Assembly (NCBI GenBank): GCA_934572355.1
Contig: CAKTKV010000041.1
Coordinates: forward strand, 1 to 10,883
Length of the DNA: 10,883 nucleotides
From: an uncultured Oscillospiraceae bacterium
GTDB lineage: Bacteria; Bacillota; Clostridia; Oscillospirales; Oscillospiraceae
Reading direction: 5' to 3'
Positions 5,420 to 10,883 of this stretch are shown piece after piece. Positions within the stretch are counted from its first letter, which is position 1, and each line of letters starts with the position of its first letter. The translations under genes and the position numbers were made by a program. The notes beneath the pieces are model-generated. The model ran no database searches, was not told where the DNA came from, and saw only the letters and a list, made by a program, of their open reading frames with translations.

Positions 5420-6550
5420 TCATCTGTGCGCGAGTGTGGAGTGAGCTTCGATGAGCCCATCGCACAGCGCGCGGATATCCTCCTCGGTGTTATAGCGGCA
5501 GAGCCCTATGCGTATCGCCCCGTCGATAACGCGGGAGTCAAGCCCGATGGCTTCGAGCACGTGGCTGCGCGCGCCCTTCTTGCAGGCGGAGCTGCGGGAA
5601 ACATAGACCCCGCGCGCTTCGAGGAAGTTCATGAGGACCTCGCTGCGCCAGCCGGGGAGAGAGATGCTGAGGATGTGCGGCGCTGCGCCGTTGATGACCT
5701 GAAGCTCGGGGATCGCGGGAGTGAGCGTGTCTATGGTCAGCTGGCGCAAAGCGGCCATCTTCGCGGCGTTTTCGGCCAGGTTTTCCTTTGCAATGCGGCA
5801 GGCCTCGCCGAAGGCGGCTATCTGCGGCATAGCTTCGGTACCGGCGCGCCGCCCGTCCTCCTGACTGCCGCCCATTATGTACGGCTTGAGACGGAGACCG
5901 GAGCGGACGTAAAGCGCACCGATGCCTTTCGGCGCATGGATCTTATGACCGCTGACGCTTATCATGTCCGCGCCCAGCGATTTCGGCGTAAAGGGTATCT
6001 TCATAAAAGCCTGAACGGCGTCGGTATGTAGCAGAGCCGGAGAGCCTGAGGACTTCAAAAGCTTGGAAACTGAAGAAATATCGTTTATTGCACCGGTTTC
6101 GTTATTGACCAGCATCAGAGAAACGAGTATAGTATCAGGGCGGAGTGCGTTTTTCACGGCATCGACGGGGATAGACCCGGTGCTGTCGGGCTTGAGATAG
6201 GTCACGTCATAGCCGCGGCGCTCGAGCTCTTCGGCACTTTTGCGTATCGCGTCATGCTCGACGGCGGAGGTGATTATGTGATTGCCGCGGCGCCGCATTG
6301 CTTCGGCACCGCTGAGAAGTGCCCAGTTATCGCTCTCCGAGCCGCAGGAAGTGAAGATAAGCTCCGAAGGTGCGCAGCCCATAGCACTTGCGACGAGCTT
6401 TCTGGAAGCATCGAGCAGCTGCTTTGCCTCTCTGCCCTTGGTGTGGGTGGAGCTTGGGTTGCCGTAGACCTCCGTCATTGCTCTGAGCGCGGCCTGCGCA
6501 GCTTCCGGGCAGACACGCGTGGTGGCTGAATTATCAAGATAGTGTTCCAT
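5420..6550 (-). CDS. iscS: Cysteine desulfurase, IscS/NifS family
   Basis: This 376-residue class V aminotransferase-fold enzyme takes sulfur from L-cysteine, leaving alanine and a protein persulfide, for iron-sulfur clusters and tRNA thiolation. LDNSATT is at residues 5-11, with YGNPSSTHTKGR at 29-40. The cofactor-contacting histidine H99 is in VEHD, N150 is in NNETG, and D177/Q180 are in HTDAVQ. The Schiff-base lysine K203 is in SGHKIHAPKG, and GGSQEDGRRAGT is at 227-238. The sulfur-carrying cysteine is C323 in SRSSACKKG. A TTGGAG site precedes the ATG at 6550. No iscU/nifU or iscR gene is adjacent. The neighbour mtaB, which diverges, encodes an iron-sulfur tRNA methylthiotransferase that needs clusters, a plausible functional link. 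Whether the delivery target is clusters or tRNA modification cannot be told from sequence. Confidence 0.92.
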   Translation of the reverse strand: MEHYLDNSATTRVCPEAAQAALRAMTEVYGNPSSTHTKGREAKQLLDASRKLVASAMGCAPSELIFTSCGSESDNWALLSGAEAMRRRGNHIITSAVEHDAIRKSAEELERRGYDVTYLKPDSTGSIPVDAVKNALRPDTILVSLMLVNNETGAINDISSVSKLLKSSGSPALLHTDAVQAFMKIPFTPKSLGADMISVSGHKIHAPKGIGALYVRSGLRLKPYIMGGSQEDGRRAGTEAMPQIAAFGEACRIAKENLAENAAKMAALRQLTIDTLTPAIPELQVINGAAPHILSISLPGWRSEVLMNFLEARGVYVSRSSACKKGARSHVLEAIGLDSRVIDGAIRIGLCRYNTEEDIRALCDGLIEAHSTLAHR

Positions 6551-6559
6551 AGCTATACT
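6531..6559 (+). promoter_or_regulatory. Probable mtaB promoter, overlapping the start of the desulfurase gene
   Basis: TTATCA (6531-6536), 17 bases and TATACT (6554-6559) lie just before mtaB. The -35 is a moderate match and the -10 a good one. The -35 and part of the spacer lie in the first codons of the divergent desulfurase gene. Confidence 0.5.
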
Positions 6560-6585
6560 CCAATATTACAGAATAGGAGAAAACG

Positions 6586-7875
6586 ATGAAATATATTATA
6601 TCCACTCTCGGCTGTAAGGTCAACCAGTATGAGACGCAGGCGATGGAAAGTTTTTTGCAGCAGCACGGGCATGAGCCCGCCGTACCCGGCGAGCTTGCGG
6701 ATGCCGTGATAATAAACACCTGCGCCGTGACCGCCGAGAGCGGGCGCAAATCCCGCCAGGTGATACGCCGGCTTAAGGAGGAAAACCCCGGAGCCATAGT
6801 CGCGGTATGCGGGTGCTATTCGCAGATAGAACCCGAGGAGGTCGCGCAGCTCGGCGCGGACGTAATCTTCGGCGCGGCGGATAGGGGAAAGCTCGTAGAG
6901 GCGGTGGAGAAAGCCTATGGCACCGGCGAGGGCAGCCGCGATATCGATGAGCCGTTCAAGCGCCGCGAGTTTGAGGTGCTGCCGGCGGGTGCCGTCGCGG
7001 GCAGGACGCGCGCGATGCTGAAGATACAGGACGGGTGCGTGAACTTCTGCACCTACTGCATCATCCCTTACACCCGCGGACGCCTGCGCAGCCTGCCGCT
7101 TGAGGATGCCGCCGCGGAGACGGCGAAGCTCGACAGAGAGGGCTACAGAGAGATCGTGCTGACGGGGATAGAGGTCGCGTCCTACGGCGTAGACCTGCCG
7201 GGAAAGCCGGGGCTTGCGGACGTGATAGAGACGGTCGCCGAGGCCGCGCCCCATATGCGCATACGGCTGAGTTCCCTTGAGCCTACGGTGATAACCGAGG
7301 ACTTCTGCCGCCGCCTTGCCGCGACGGGGAAGATATGCCGGCACTTTCATCTTTCGCTCCAATCCGGGTGCGACAGGACGCTCAAGGCCATGAACCGCAA
7401 GTACGACACCGCGCGCTTCTTCCGCGCGACGGAGCTGCTGCGGGAGTATTTCCCCGGCTGCGCGCTGACCTGTGACCTGATAGTCGGTTTTCCCGGGGAA
7501 GCCGAGGAGGATCACGCGCAGACGCTTGAGTTCATAGAGAAGTGCGCGTTCTCGGATATGCACATCTTCCCGTACTCCCGCCGCCCCGGAACGCCGGCGG
7601 ACAAGATGGAGGGGCAATTGAGCAGCGCCGTCAAGGCAAAGCGCTCACACGAGGCGCAGCGCGTTGCCGATAAGATGCACCGCGAGTTCATGGAAAGCAG
7701 CCTTGGGCAGACGCTGCCGGTGCTGTTCGAGACGGCGGAGGGCGACGGCTTCAGCGGCCACAGCGACACCTATCTGCGCGTGGAAGCGCCGGGTGAGAAG
7801 CTGCGCGGCAGCATAAACCAGGTGCGCATAACCGGCGTGGACGGTGAGCTGCTGACAGGTGAGATAATAGACTAA
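6586..7875 (+). CDS. mtaB: tRNA t6A37 methylthiotransferase MtaB (radical SAM)
   Basis: The 429-residue protein belongs to the MiaB-like family, subgroup MtaB (YqeV in Bacillus). It converts N6-threonylcarbamoyladenosine at position 37 of ANN-decoding tRNAs to the 2-methylthio form. The N-terminal methylthiotransferase domain has TLGCKVNQYE (7-16) with C10, INTCAVT with C46, and VCGCYSQ with C77, which hold the auxiliary cluster. The radical SAM domain has DGCVNFCTYCIIPYTRG, with C151, C155 and C158 binding the catalytic 4Fe-4S cluster, then LSLQSGCD and IVGFPGE. The C-terminal 60 or so residues form a TRAM domain for tRNA binding. The start TLGCKVNQ motif favours MtaB over MiaB and RimO. A TAGGAG site precedes the ATG. 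Confidence 0.93.
   Translation: MKYIISTLGCKVNQYETQAMESFLQQHGHEPAVPGELADAVIINTCAVTAESGRKSRQVIRRLKEENPGAIVAVCGCYSQIEPEEVAQLGADVIFGAADRGKLVEAVEKAYGTGEGSRDIDEPFKRREFEVLPAGAVAGRTRAMLKIQDGCVNFCTYCIIPYTRGRLRSLPLEDAAAETAKLDREGYREIVLTGIEVASYGVDLPGKPGLADVIETVAEAAPHMRIRLSSLEPTVITEDFCRRLAATGKICRHFHLSLQSGCDRTLKAMNRKYDTARFFRATELLREYFPGCALTCDLIVGFPGEAEEDHAQTLEFIEKCAFSDMHIFPYSRRPGTPADKMEGQLSSAVKAKRSHEAQRVADKMHREFMESSLGQTLPVLFETAEGDGFSGHSDTYLRVEAPGEKLRGSINQVRITGVDGELLTGEIID
6595..6623 (-). promoter_or_regulatory. Strong desulfurase promoter inside the mtaB coding start
   Basis: On minus, TTGACC (6623-6618), 17 bases and TATAAT (6600-6595) are nearly consensus. The element lies in codons 4-13 of mtaB and would start the desulfurase transcript near 6588, about 38 bases before its ATG. 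Confidence 0.65.
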
Positions 7876-7919
7876 AGGAAGAGATAAAGCAACAAATTGC
7901 CGGGGCGCGGAGGTCGAAG

Positions 7920-7939
7920 AATTGGGGATATCCTCGATT
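7920..7939. promoter_or_regulatory. Imperfect palindrome over the serC promoter, possible operator
   Basis: AATTGGGGATATCCTCGATT is a dyad centred on GATATC with two mismatched pairs. Its right edge enters the -35 box at 7938. It could be a regulator site for serine synthesis; no known box was recognised. Confidence 0.3.
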
Positions 7940-7966
7940 GACAGCCGCGGGGCAAAACGTTAGAAT
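7938..7966 (+). promoter_or_regulatory. Promoter for serC-serA
   Basis: TTGACA (7938-7943), 17 bases and TAGAAT (7961-7966) match the housekeeping consensus almost fully. The TTG of this -35 box is also the first in-frame start-like codon of the serC frame, so that codon is not a real start. Confidence 0.8.
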
Positions 7967-7994
7967 GAACTTATATGTGAATACTCAAAGGGTG

Positions 7995-9086
7995 ATGGAA
8001 TTGGAAAGAGAACAGGTATATAACTTTGCGGCGGGGCCGTCGGTCATGCCGGAGCAGGCACTCAGGACGGCGGCGGCGGAGCTGCTGAACTACCACGGCA
8101 GCGGCATGTCCGTGATGGAAATGAGCCACCGCGGCGCGCTGTTTCAGGAGATACACGAGAGTGCTAAGGCAAAGCTCAAGGCGCTGATGGAGGTGCCCGA
8201 CACGCACGAGATACTGCTGCTGCAGGGCGGGGCGACGGCGCAGTTTGCCGCGATACCGATGAACCTCATCGAGGACGGCACGGCGGACTACGCCGTGACC
8301 GGGAACTTCTCAAACAAGGCGGCAAAGGAAGCGGAGAAGTACGGCAGGGTACACATTGCCGCATCGACTGCCGACACGGGCTTTGACCGCATACCCGGAC
8401 AGAGCGAGCTGAGCTTCTCCGACGGGGCGAAGTACTTCTACTACTGCGCGAACAACACCGTCTGCGGGACGGAGTGGCAGTACGTTCCGGAAGCTCCCGC
8501 GCCGATGGTGTGCGACATGTCCTCGGATATTCTCTCAAGGTATGTCGACGTGTCAAAATACGGGCTTATCTACGCCGGGGCGCAGAAGAACATGGCTCCC
8601 GCGGGGCTGACGGTCGTGATAATAGACAAGGCGCTGGCAGGGCGCGAGCTGCCGTACACGCCGCAGATAATGAGCTACAGGACGATGATAGAGAACGACT
8701 CGCTCCTCAACACGCCGCCGTGCTGGTGCATATACATGCTCTCGCTCACGCTCGACTGGGTGACGGCGCAGGGCGGCGTCAAGGCAATGGAGGAGCTGCG
8801 CAGGGAACGTGCGGGGATCGTCTACGACTTCCTTGACAACAGCAGGCTTTTCAAGGCGCACGCGCAGGCGGATTCACGCAGCTATATGAACGTCACCTTC
8901 CGCACGGGAGACGACGGACTCGACGCGGAGTTCATAAAAGGAGCATCCGAAAGAGGGCTGCTGAACCTCAAGGGACACAAGCTGGCCGGGGGCATGCGCG
9001 CGTCGCTCTACAACGCGATGCCGGTCGAGGGCGCGAAGGCGCTGGTCGAATACATGAAGGAGTTTGAAGCAGGGCACCATGTTTAA
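7995..9086 (+). CDS. serC: Phosphoserine aminotransferase SerC
   Basis: SerC makes O-phospho-L-serine from 3-phosphohydroxypyruvate and glutamate (second step of serine synthesis) and in some bacteria also acts in vitamin B6 synthesis. From the ATG at 7995 it has 363 residues, close to the family's 360. YNFAAGPSVMP is at 9-19, SHRG at 44-47, and the PLP-phosphate loop GGATAQF at 78-84. CDMSSDILS (173-181) is followed by the Schiff-base lysine K198 in AGAQKNMAPAG, the same number as in E. coli. The reading frame extends back to 7938, but that is the promoter. The real start is ATG 7995 or TTG 8001; the GGTGAT at 7991-7996 is spaced better for TTG 8001. The stop overlaps serA by 8 bases, indicating translational coupling. 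Confidence 0.93.
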   Translation: MELEREQVYNFAAGPSVMPEQALRTAAAELLNYHGSGMSVMEMSHRGALFQEIHESAKAKLKALMEVPDTHEILLLQGGATAQFAAIPMNLIEDGTADYAVTGNFSNKAAKEAEKYGRVHIAASTADTGFDRIPGQSELSFSDGAKYFYYCANNTVCGTEWQYVPEAPAPMVCDMSSDILSRYVDVSKYGLIYAGAQKNMAPAGLTVVIIDKALAGRELPYTPQIMSYRTMIENDSLLNTPPCWCIYMLSLTLDWVTAQGGVKAMEELRRERAGIVYDFLDNSRLFKAHAQADSRSYMNVTFRTGDDGLDAEFIKGASERGLLNLKGHKLAGGMRASLYNAMPVEGAKALVEYMKEFEAGHHV

Positions 9087-10242
9087 GATAAAGACAATGA
9101 ACACAATCTCCGGGCAGGGCATCGGAGTGCTGGAAAAGCGCGGCTGCGAGGTCGGCGCGGCGGTAGAAAACCCGGACGGGCTGCTGATACGCAGCGCCGA
9201 TCTGCACGGCTATGACTTCGGAGAGAACCTGCTTGGCATAGCGAGAGCCGGCGCGGGCTACAACAACATCCCGACGGAGGAGTGCGCCGAGCGCGGCATA
9301 GTCGTTTTCAACAGCCCCGGCGCGAACGCCGAGGCCGTCAAGGAGCAGGAGATATGCTCGCTCGTCATGGCCTCGCGCGACATCCTCGGCAGCATTGACT
9401 GGGTGCGCTCCATTGCCGGCCGCGGCGATGAGATACCCGCGCTGGTGGAAAAGGGCAAGTCGGCGTTTGCCGGCCCGGAGCTTCTGGGCAAGACTCTCGG
9501 CGTGGTCGGTCTCGGCGCGGTCGGTGCGCTGGTCGCGAACGTCGCGCTGGAGCTGGGCATGGAGGTCTACGGCTATGACCCGTTCATGTCGGTAGACGCG
9601 GCGTGGCGGCTCTCACGCGAGGTCATCCGCGCGGAGAACATCGAGACGATATACGAAAACTGCGACTATATAAGCATCAATGTCCCCTACACGGAGACGA
9701 CGCATGAGATGTTCAACGCCGCCGCCTTTGCGAAGATGAAGCAGGGCGTGCGCATAGTGAACGAATCGCGCGCGGAGGTCGTGGACGATCTGGCAATGAC
9801 GGAAGCGCTGAAGAGCGGCAAGGTAGCAAAGTATGTGACGGACTTCCCGAACGAGGTGATACTCAAGGCACCGAACGTCATCGCGATGCCGCACCTCGGC
9901 GCATGCACTCCGGAGAGCGAGGACCGCTGCGCGGAGATGGCAGCGCAGGAACTGTACGACTACCTCGCAAACGGGAACATAAAGAACTCCGTCAACCTCC
10001 CGGACGCGACGCTCAGCCGCATGGGCGTGTGCCGCCTGTGCGTCATTCACCGCAATGTGCCGCGAATGATCACGCGCATCCTCGACTATATCAGCGACCT
10101 GAACATAAACGTCGAGCACATGATAAACAAGCCGCGCGGCGAGTACGCATACACGATCGTCGACCTCGGCGAAAGAATAGGCGAGGAGACCGCCGCATCG
10201 ATCCGCGCGATGAGCGACGTGCTGCGCGTAAGAGTGATATAG
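9079..10242 (+). CDS. serA: D-3-phosphoglycerate dehydrogenase SerA, short ACT-domain form
   Basis: SerA oxidises 3-phosphoglycerate to 3-phosphohydroxypyruvate with NAD, the entry step of serine synthesis, and hands its product to SerC. From the ATG at 9079 it has 387 residues. ARAGAGYNNIP (about 55-65) and NSPGANAEAVKE (78-89) are substrate-side motifs. The NAD-binding GLGAVG is at 144-149. The catalytic triad by family alignment is R231 (NESR), E259 (FPNE) and H272 (MPHLGA). Residues about 317-387 form one ACT domain, with RNVPRMITRILDYI and a NVEHMINKPRGEYAYT segment, the likely site of serine feedback. The ASB domain of longer SerA proteins is absent. The frame is open back to a TTG at 9064, but MFKIKTMN is the more usual N terminus. 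serA follows serC, and serB is not nearby. Confidence 0.93.
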   Translation: MFKIKTMNTISGQGIGVLEKRGCEVGAAVENPDGLLIRSADLHGYDFGENLLGIARAGAGYNNIPTEECAERGIVVFNSPGANAEAVKEQEICSLVMASRDILGSIDWVRSIAGRGDEIPALVEKGKSAFAGPELLGKTLGVVGLGAVGALVANVALELGMEVYGYDPFMSVDAAWRLSREVIRAENIETIYENCDYISINVPYTETTHEMFNAAAFAKMKQGVRIVNESRAEVVDDLAMTEALKSGKVAKYVTDFPNEVILKAPNVIAMPHLGACTPESEDRCAEMAAQELYDYLANGNIKNSVNLPDATLSRMGVCRLCVIHRNVPRMITRILDYISDLNINVEHMINKPRGEYAYTIVDLGERIGEETAASIRAMSDVLRVRVI

Positions 10243-10296
10243 GCTAATTGAGTTCTGTGTCAATAGTTGGGGCAGAGCTAAACGAAAAAAGCAGAG

Positions 10297-10327
10297 AGGC
10301 GTGGGTGGTGTGCCGCCCACGCCTTTG
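10297..10327 (+). terminator. Intrinsic terminator after serA
   Basis: AGGCGTGGGTGG (10297-10308) pairs with CCGCCCACGCCT (10313-10324) around TGTG, 12 bp with one G-U pair, followed by only TTT. On the minus side six T follow a few bases from the stem. Confidence 0.7.
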
Positions 10328-10409
10328 CCGTATACTAAAATGGCTGCTTGAGATTTTAGAATTTTTGTAAGAAAATGGAGAAAAAGAGAAAATTAGGCAG
10401 TATTGCTCC

Positions 10410-10438
10410 TTGAGTTGGCAGCATACTGCTCCTATGCT
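10410..10438 (+). promoter_or_regulatory. Promoter for the small HTH gene
   Basis: TTGAGT (10410-10415), 17 bases and TATGCT (10433-10438) are a reasonable housekeeping match about 34 bases upstream of the HTH start codon. Confidence 0.5.
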
Positions 10439-10439
10439 G
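10419..10439. promoter_or_regulatory. Inverted repeat over the -10 box, possible operator
   Basis: CAGCATA, 7 bases, TATGCTG is a perfect 7-bp inverted repeat whose right arm covers the -10 box. In addition TATTGCTCCT (10401) and TACTGCTCCT (10424) repeat directly 23 bases apart. The layout suits a repressor that blocks the promoter, possibly the HTH protein itself. Confidence 0.4.
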
Positions 10440-10471
10440 GAAACATCTTGAATAGAAAGAGAGTGTAAAAG

Positions 10472-10633
10472 ATGTTTTCAAAAGACCTATCCACGTCCAT
10501 CCTTCAGCTGTGCCGCAGCCGTGATCTCAGCTACGAGAAAGCCGCGGAGCTCTGCGGCCTCAGCCCGAGATACTTCGGCAGCGTTGCCAGAGGACAGACC
10601 AACGCGTCGGTCATTATCTTCGCAAAAATGTAA
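10472..10633 (+). CDS. Short helix-turn-helix (XRE-like) protein, possibly truncated
   Basis: The 53-residue frame reads MFSKDLSTSILQLCRSRDLS, then YEKAAELCGLSPRYFGSVARG and a short tail. Residues about 20-47 look like the first four helices of a Cro/CI-type DNA-binding domain (AAELCGLSPRYFGSVARGQTN). The usual next segment (TLEKLC and a final helix) is missing; the frame stops in FAKM. In the +1 frame the bases at 10621-10641 could read QKCKPF then stop, so a frameshift near the end is possible. The ribosome site is weak (GAAAGAGAG, slightly far). It lies between the serA terminator and a serine recombinase start, in AT-rich flanks, as expected of a regulator at the edge of a mobile element. 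The target is unknown. Confidence 0.6.
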   Translation: MFSKDLSTSILQLCRSRDLSYEKAAELCGLSPRYFGSVARGQTNASVIIFAKM

Positions 10634-10677
10634 ACCATTTTAGAGTATAGTGTAAAGTGTAGATTTATTCTCTCCTG

Positions 10678-10706
10678 TTGCTTTCCGAGAGCACCCATGT
10701 TACAAT
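10678..10706 (+). promoter_or_regulatory. Candidate promoter for the recombinase gene
   Basis: TTGCTT (10678-10683), 17 bases and TACAAT (10701-10706) form a good candidate. A second candidate is TTGTCT (10708-10713), 17 bases and TATATA (10731-10736). The leader would be about 70-100 bases. Confidence 0.45.
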
Positions 10707-10764
10707 GTTGTCTGCGACCATAGGATTTCATATATAATTTCATTGTAATGAAGATGTGCGGTTC

Positions 10765-10789
10765 AACTGTTTCCAAAATGGAAATAGTT
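10765..10789. repeat. Inverted repeat just before the recombinase ribosome site
   Basis: AACTGTTTCCA (10765-10775) and TGGAAATAGTT (10779-10789) are inverted copies with one mismatch (G-U in RNA) around AAA. It ends a few bases before the AGGAGG at 10794-10799. It may be an operator, an mRNA hairpin affecting translation, or part of an attachment site. Confidence 0.5.
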
Positions 10790-10809
10790 CAGTAGGAGGG
10801 AGAACACAA

Positions 10810-10883
10810 ATGAGAGAACACTTTGACATTGCCGGGTACTGCCGCATCTCGGTCGACGAGGAGGCGGGGCGCGACAATGTGTC
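10810..10883 (+). CDS. Serine recombinase family protein, N-terminal fragment (runs off window)
   Basis: Only 24 complete codons are visible: MREHFDIAGYCRISVDEEAG followed by RDNV. GYCRISVDEE is the first strand of the resolvase/invertase catalytic domain, where Y-x-R-x-S carries the nucleophilic serine (S14) and its arginine partner (R12). RDNV and a following S match the start of the RDNxSIENQ segment seen in large serine recombinases of clostridial prophages and conjugative elements. Such enzymes cut and religate DNA through a 5'-phosphoserine link to integrate or excise an element. An AGGAGG site about 10 bases before the ATG supports the start. The total size, and so whether it is a large integrase or a small resolvase, cannot be seen. 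Confidence 0.8.
   Translation, partial: MREHFDIAGYCRISVDEEAGRDNV

Noticed and set aside
6553..7617. 354-codon minus-strand frame across mtaB
   Set aside because: It is arginine- and leucine-rich and antisense to a complete radical SAM enzyme; a shadow.
7876..7937. Riboswitch or T-box leader before serC
   Set aside because: The promoter at 7938 starts transcription only about 22-28 bases before the start codon, leaving no room for a structured leader.
9613..10320. 235-codon minus-strand frame opposite serA
   Set aside because: It runs through the serA terminator and has a histidine/arginine-rich nonsense composition.
10335..10359. CTAAAAT/ATTTTAG inverted repeat as a terminator
   Set aside because: Only seven A/T-rich pairs with an 11-base loop; expected by chance in AT-rich DNA.
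10531..10776. 81-codon minus-strand frame opposite the HTH gene
   Set aside because: It is antisense to a recognisable HTH domain, has no good ribosome site, and its sequence resembles no family.
1..10883. CRISPR array, tRNA or rRNA genes, insertion sequences
   Set aside because: No regular repeat-spacer pattern, no cloverleaf or rRNA core sequence, and no transposase frame was seen.

Overview
The window looks like a chromosomal segment of a GC-rich, spore-forming member of the Clostridia, possibly Oscillospiraceae-like. The grounds are spoIIP and a SleB-type cortex hydrolase (sporulation and germination), a PerR/reverse-rubrerythrin/rubredoxin module typical of anaerobes, a clostridial TSCPD protein, and GC-rich coding sequence with AG-rich ribosome sites. 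The lineage is inferred from gene content only; no database search was possible.

Layout. 1-507 (+) is the C-terminal part of a class I aminotransferase. It converges on a three-gene minus-strand operon (2379 to 580): TSCPD protein, SleB-like hydrolase, rsmG. The genes overlap by 8 and 4 bases and share a bidirectional terminator (515-562) with the aminotransferase. A short divergent region (about 2421-2530) carries a sigma-A-type promoter for the operon, an 18-bp perfect palindrome and a possible sigma-E promoter for spoIIP. Then come spoIIP, perR (with a PerR/Fur-type box over its probable transcription start), a reverse rubrerythrin and a 51-residue rubredoxin, all on plus: an oxygen and peroxide defence cluster. 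Two hairpins separate rubredoxin from a previously unlisted 46-codon membrane-protein gene on minus (5188 to 5048) that has a good promoter.

Next, a cysteine desulfurase gene (minus, 6550 to 5420) and mtaB (plus, 6586-7875) diverge with only 35 bases between start codons. The best promoter for each lies inside the other gene. A promoter at 7938-7966 precedes serC and serA, which overlap by 8 bases and encode the first two dedicated steps of serine synthesis. A terminator follows serA.

From about 10330 the non-coding DNA becomes AT-rich. It holds a short 53-residue helix-turn-helix gene and, at the edge, the start of a serine recombinase gene (10810 to end). This is the likely left margin of an integrated mobile element and the only accessory-looking part of the window. 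The rest is ordinary core genome, and no clear undescribed multi-gene system is visible. The most interesting details are the CX1C rubredoxin, the interlocking iscS/mtaB promoters, the small membrane protein and the recombinase boundary.
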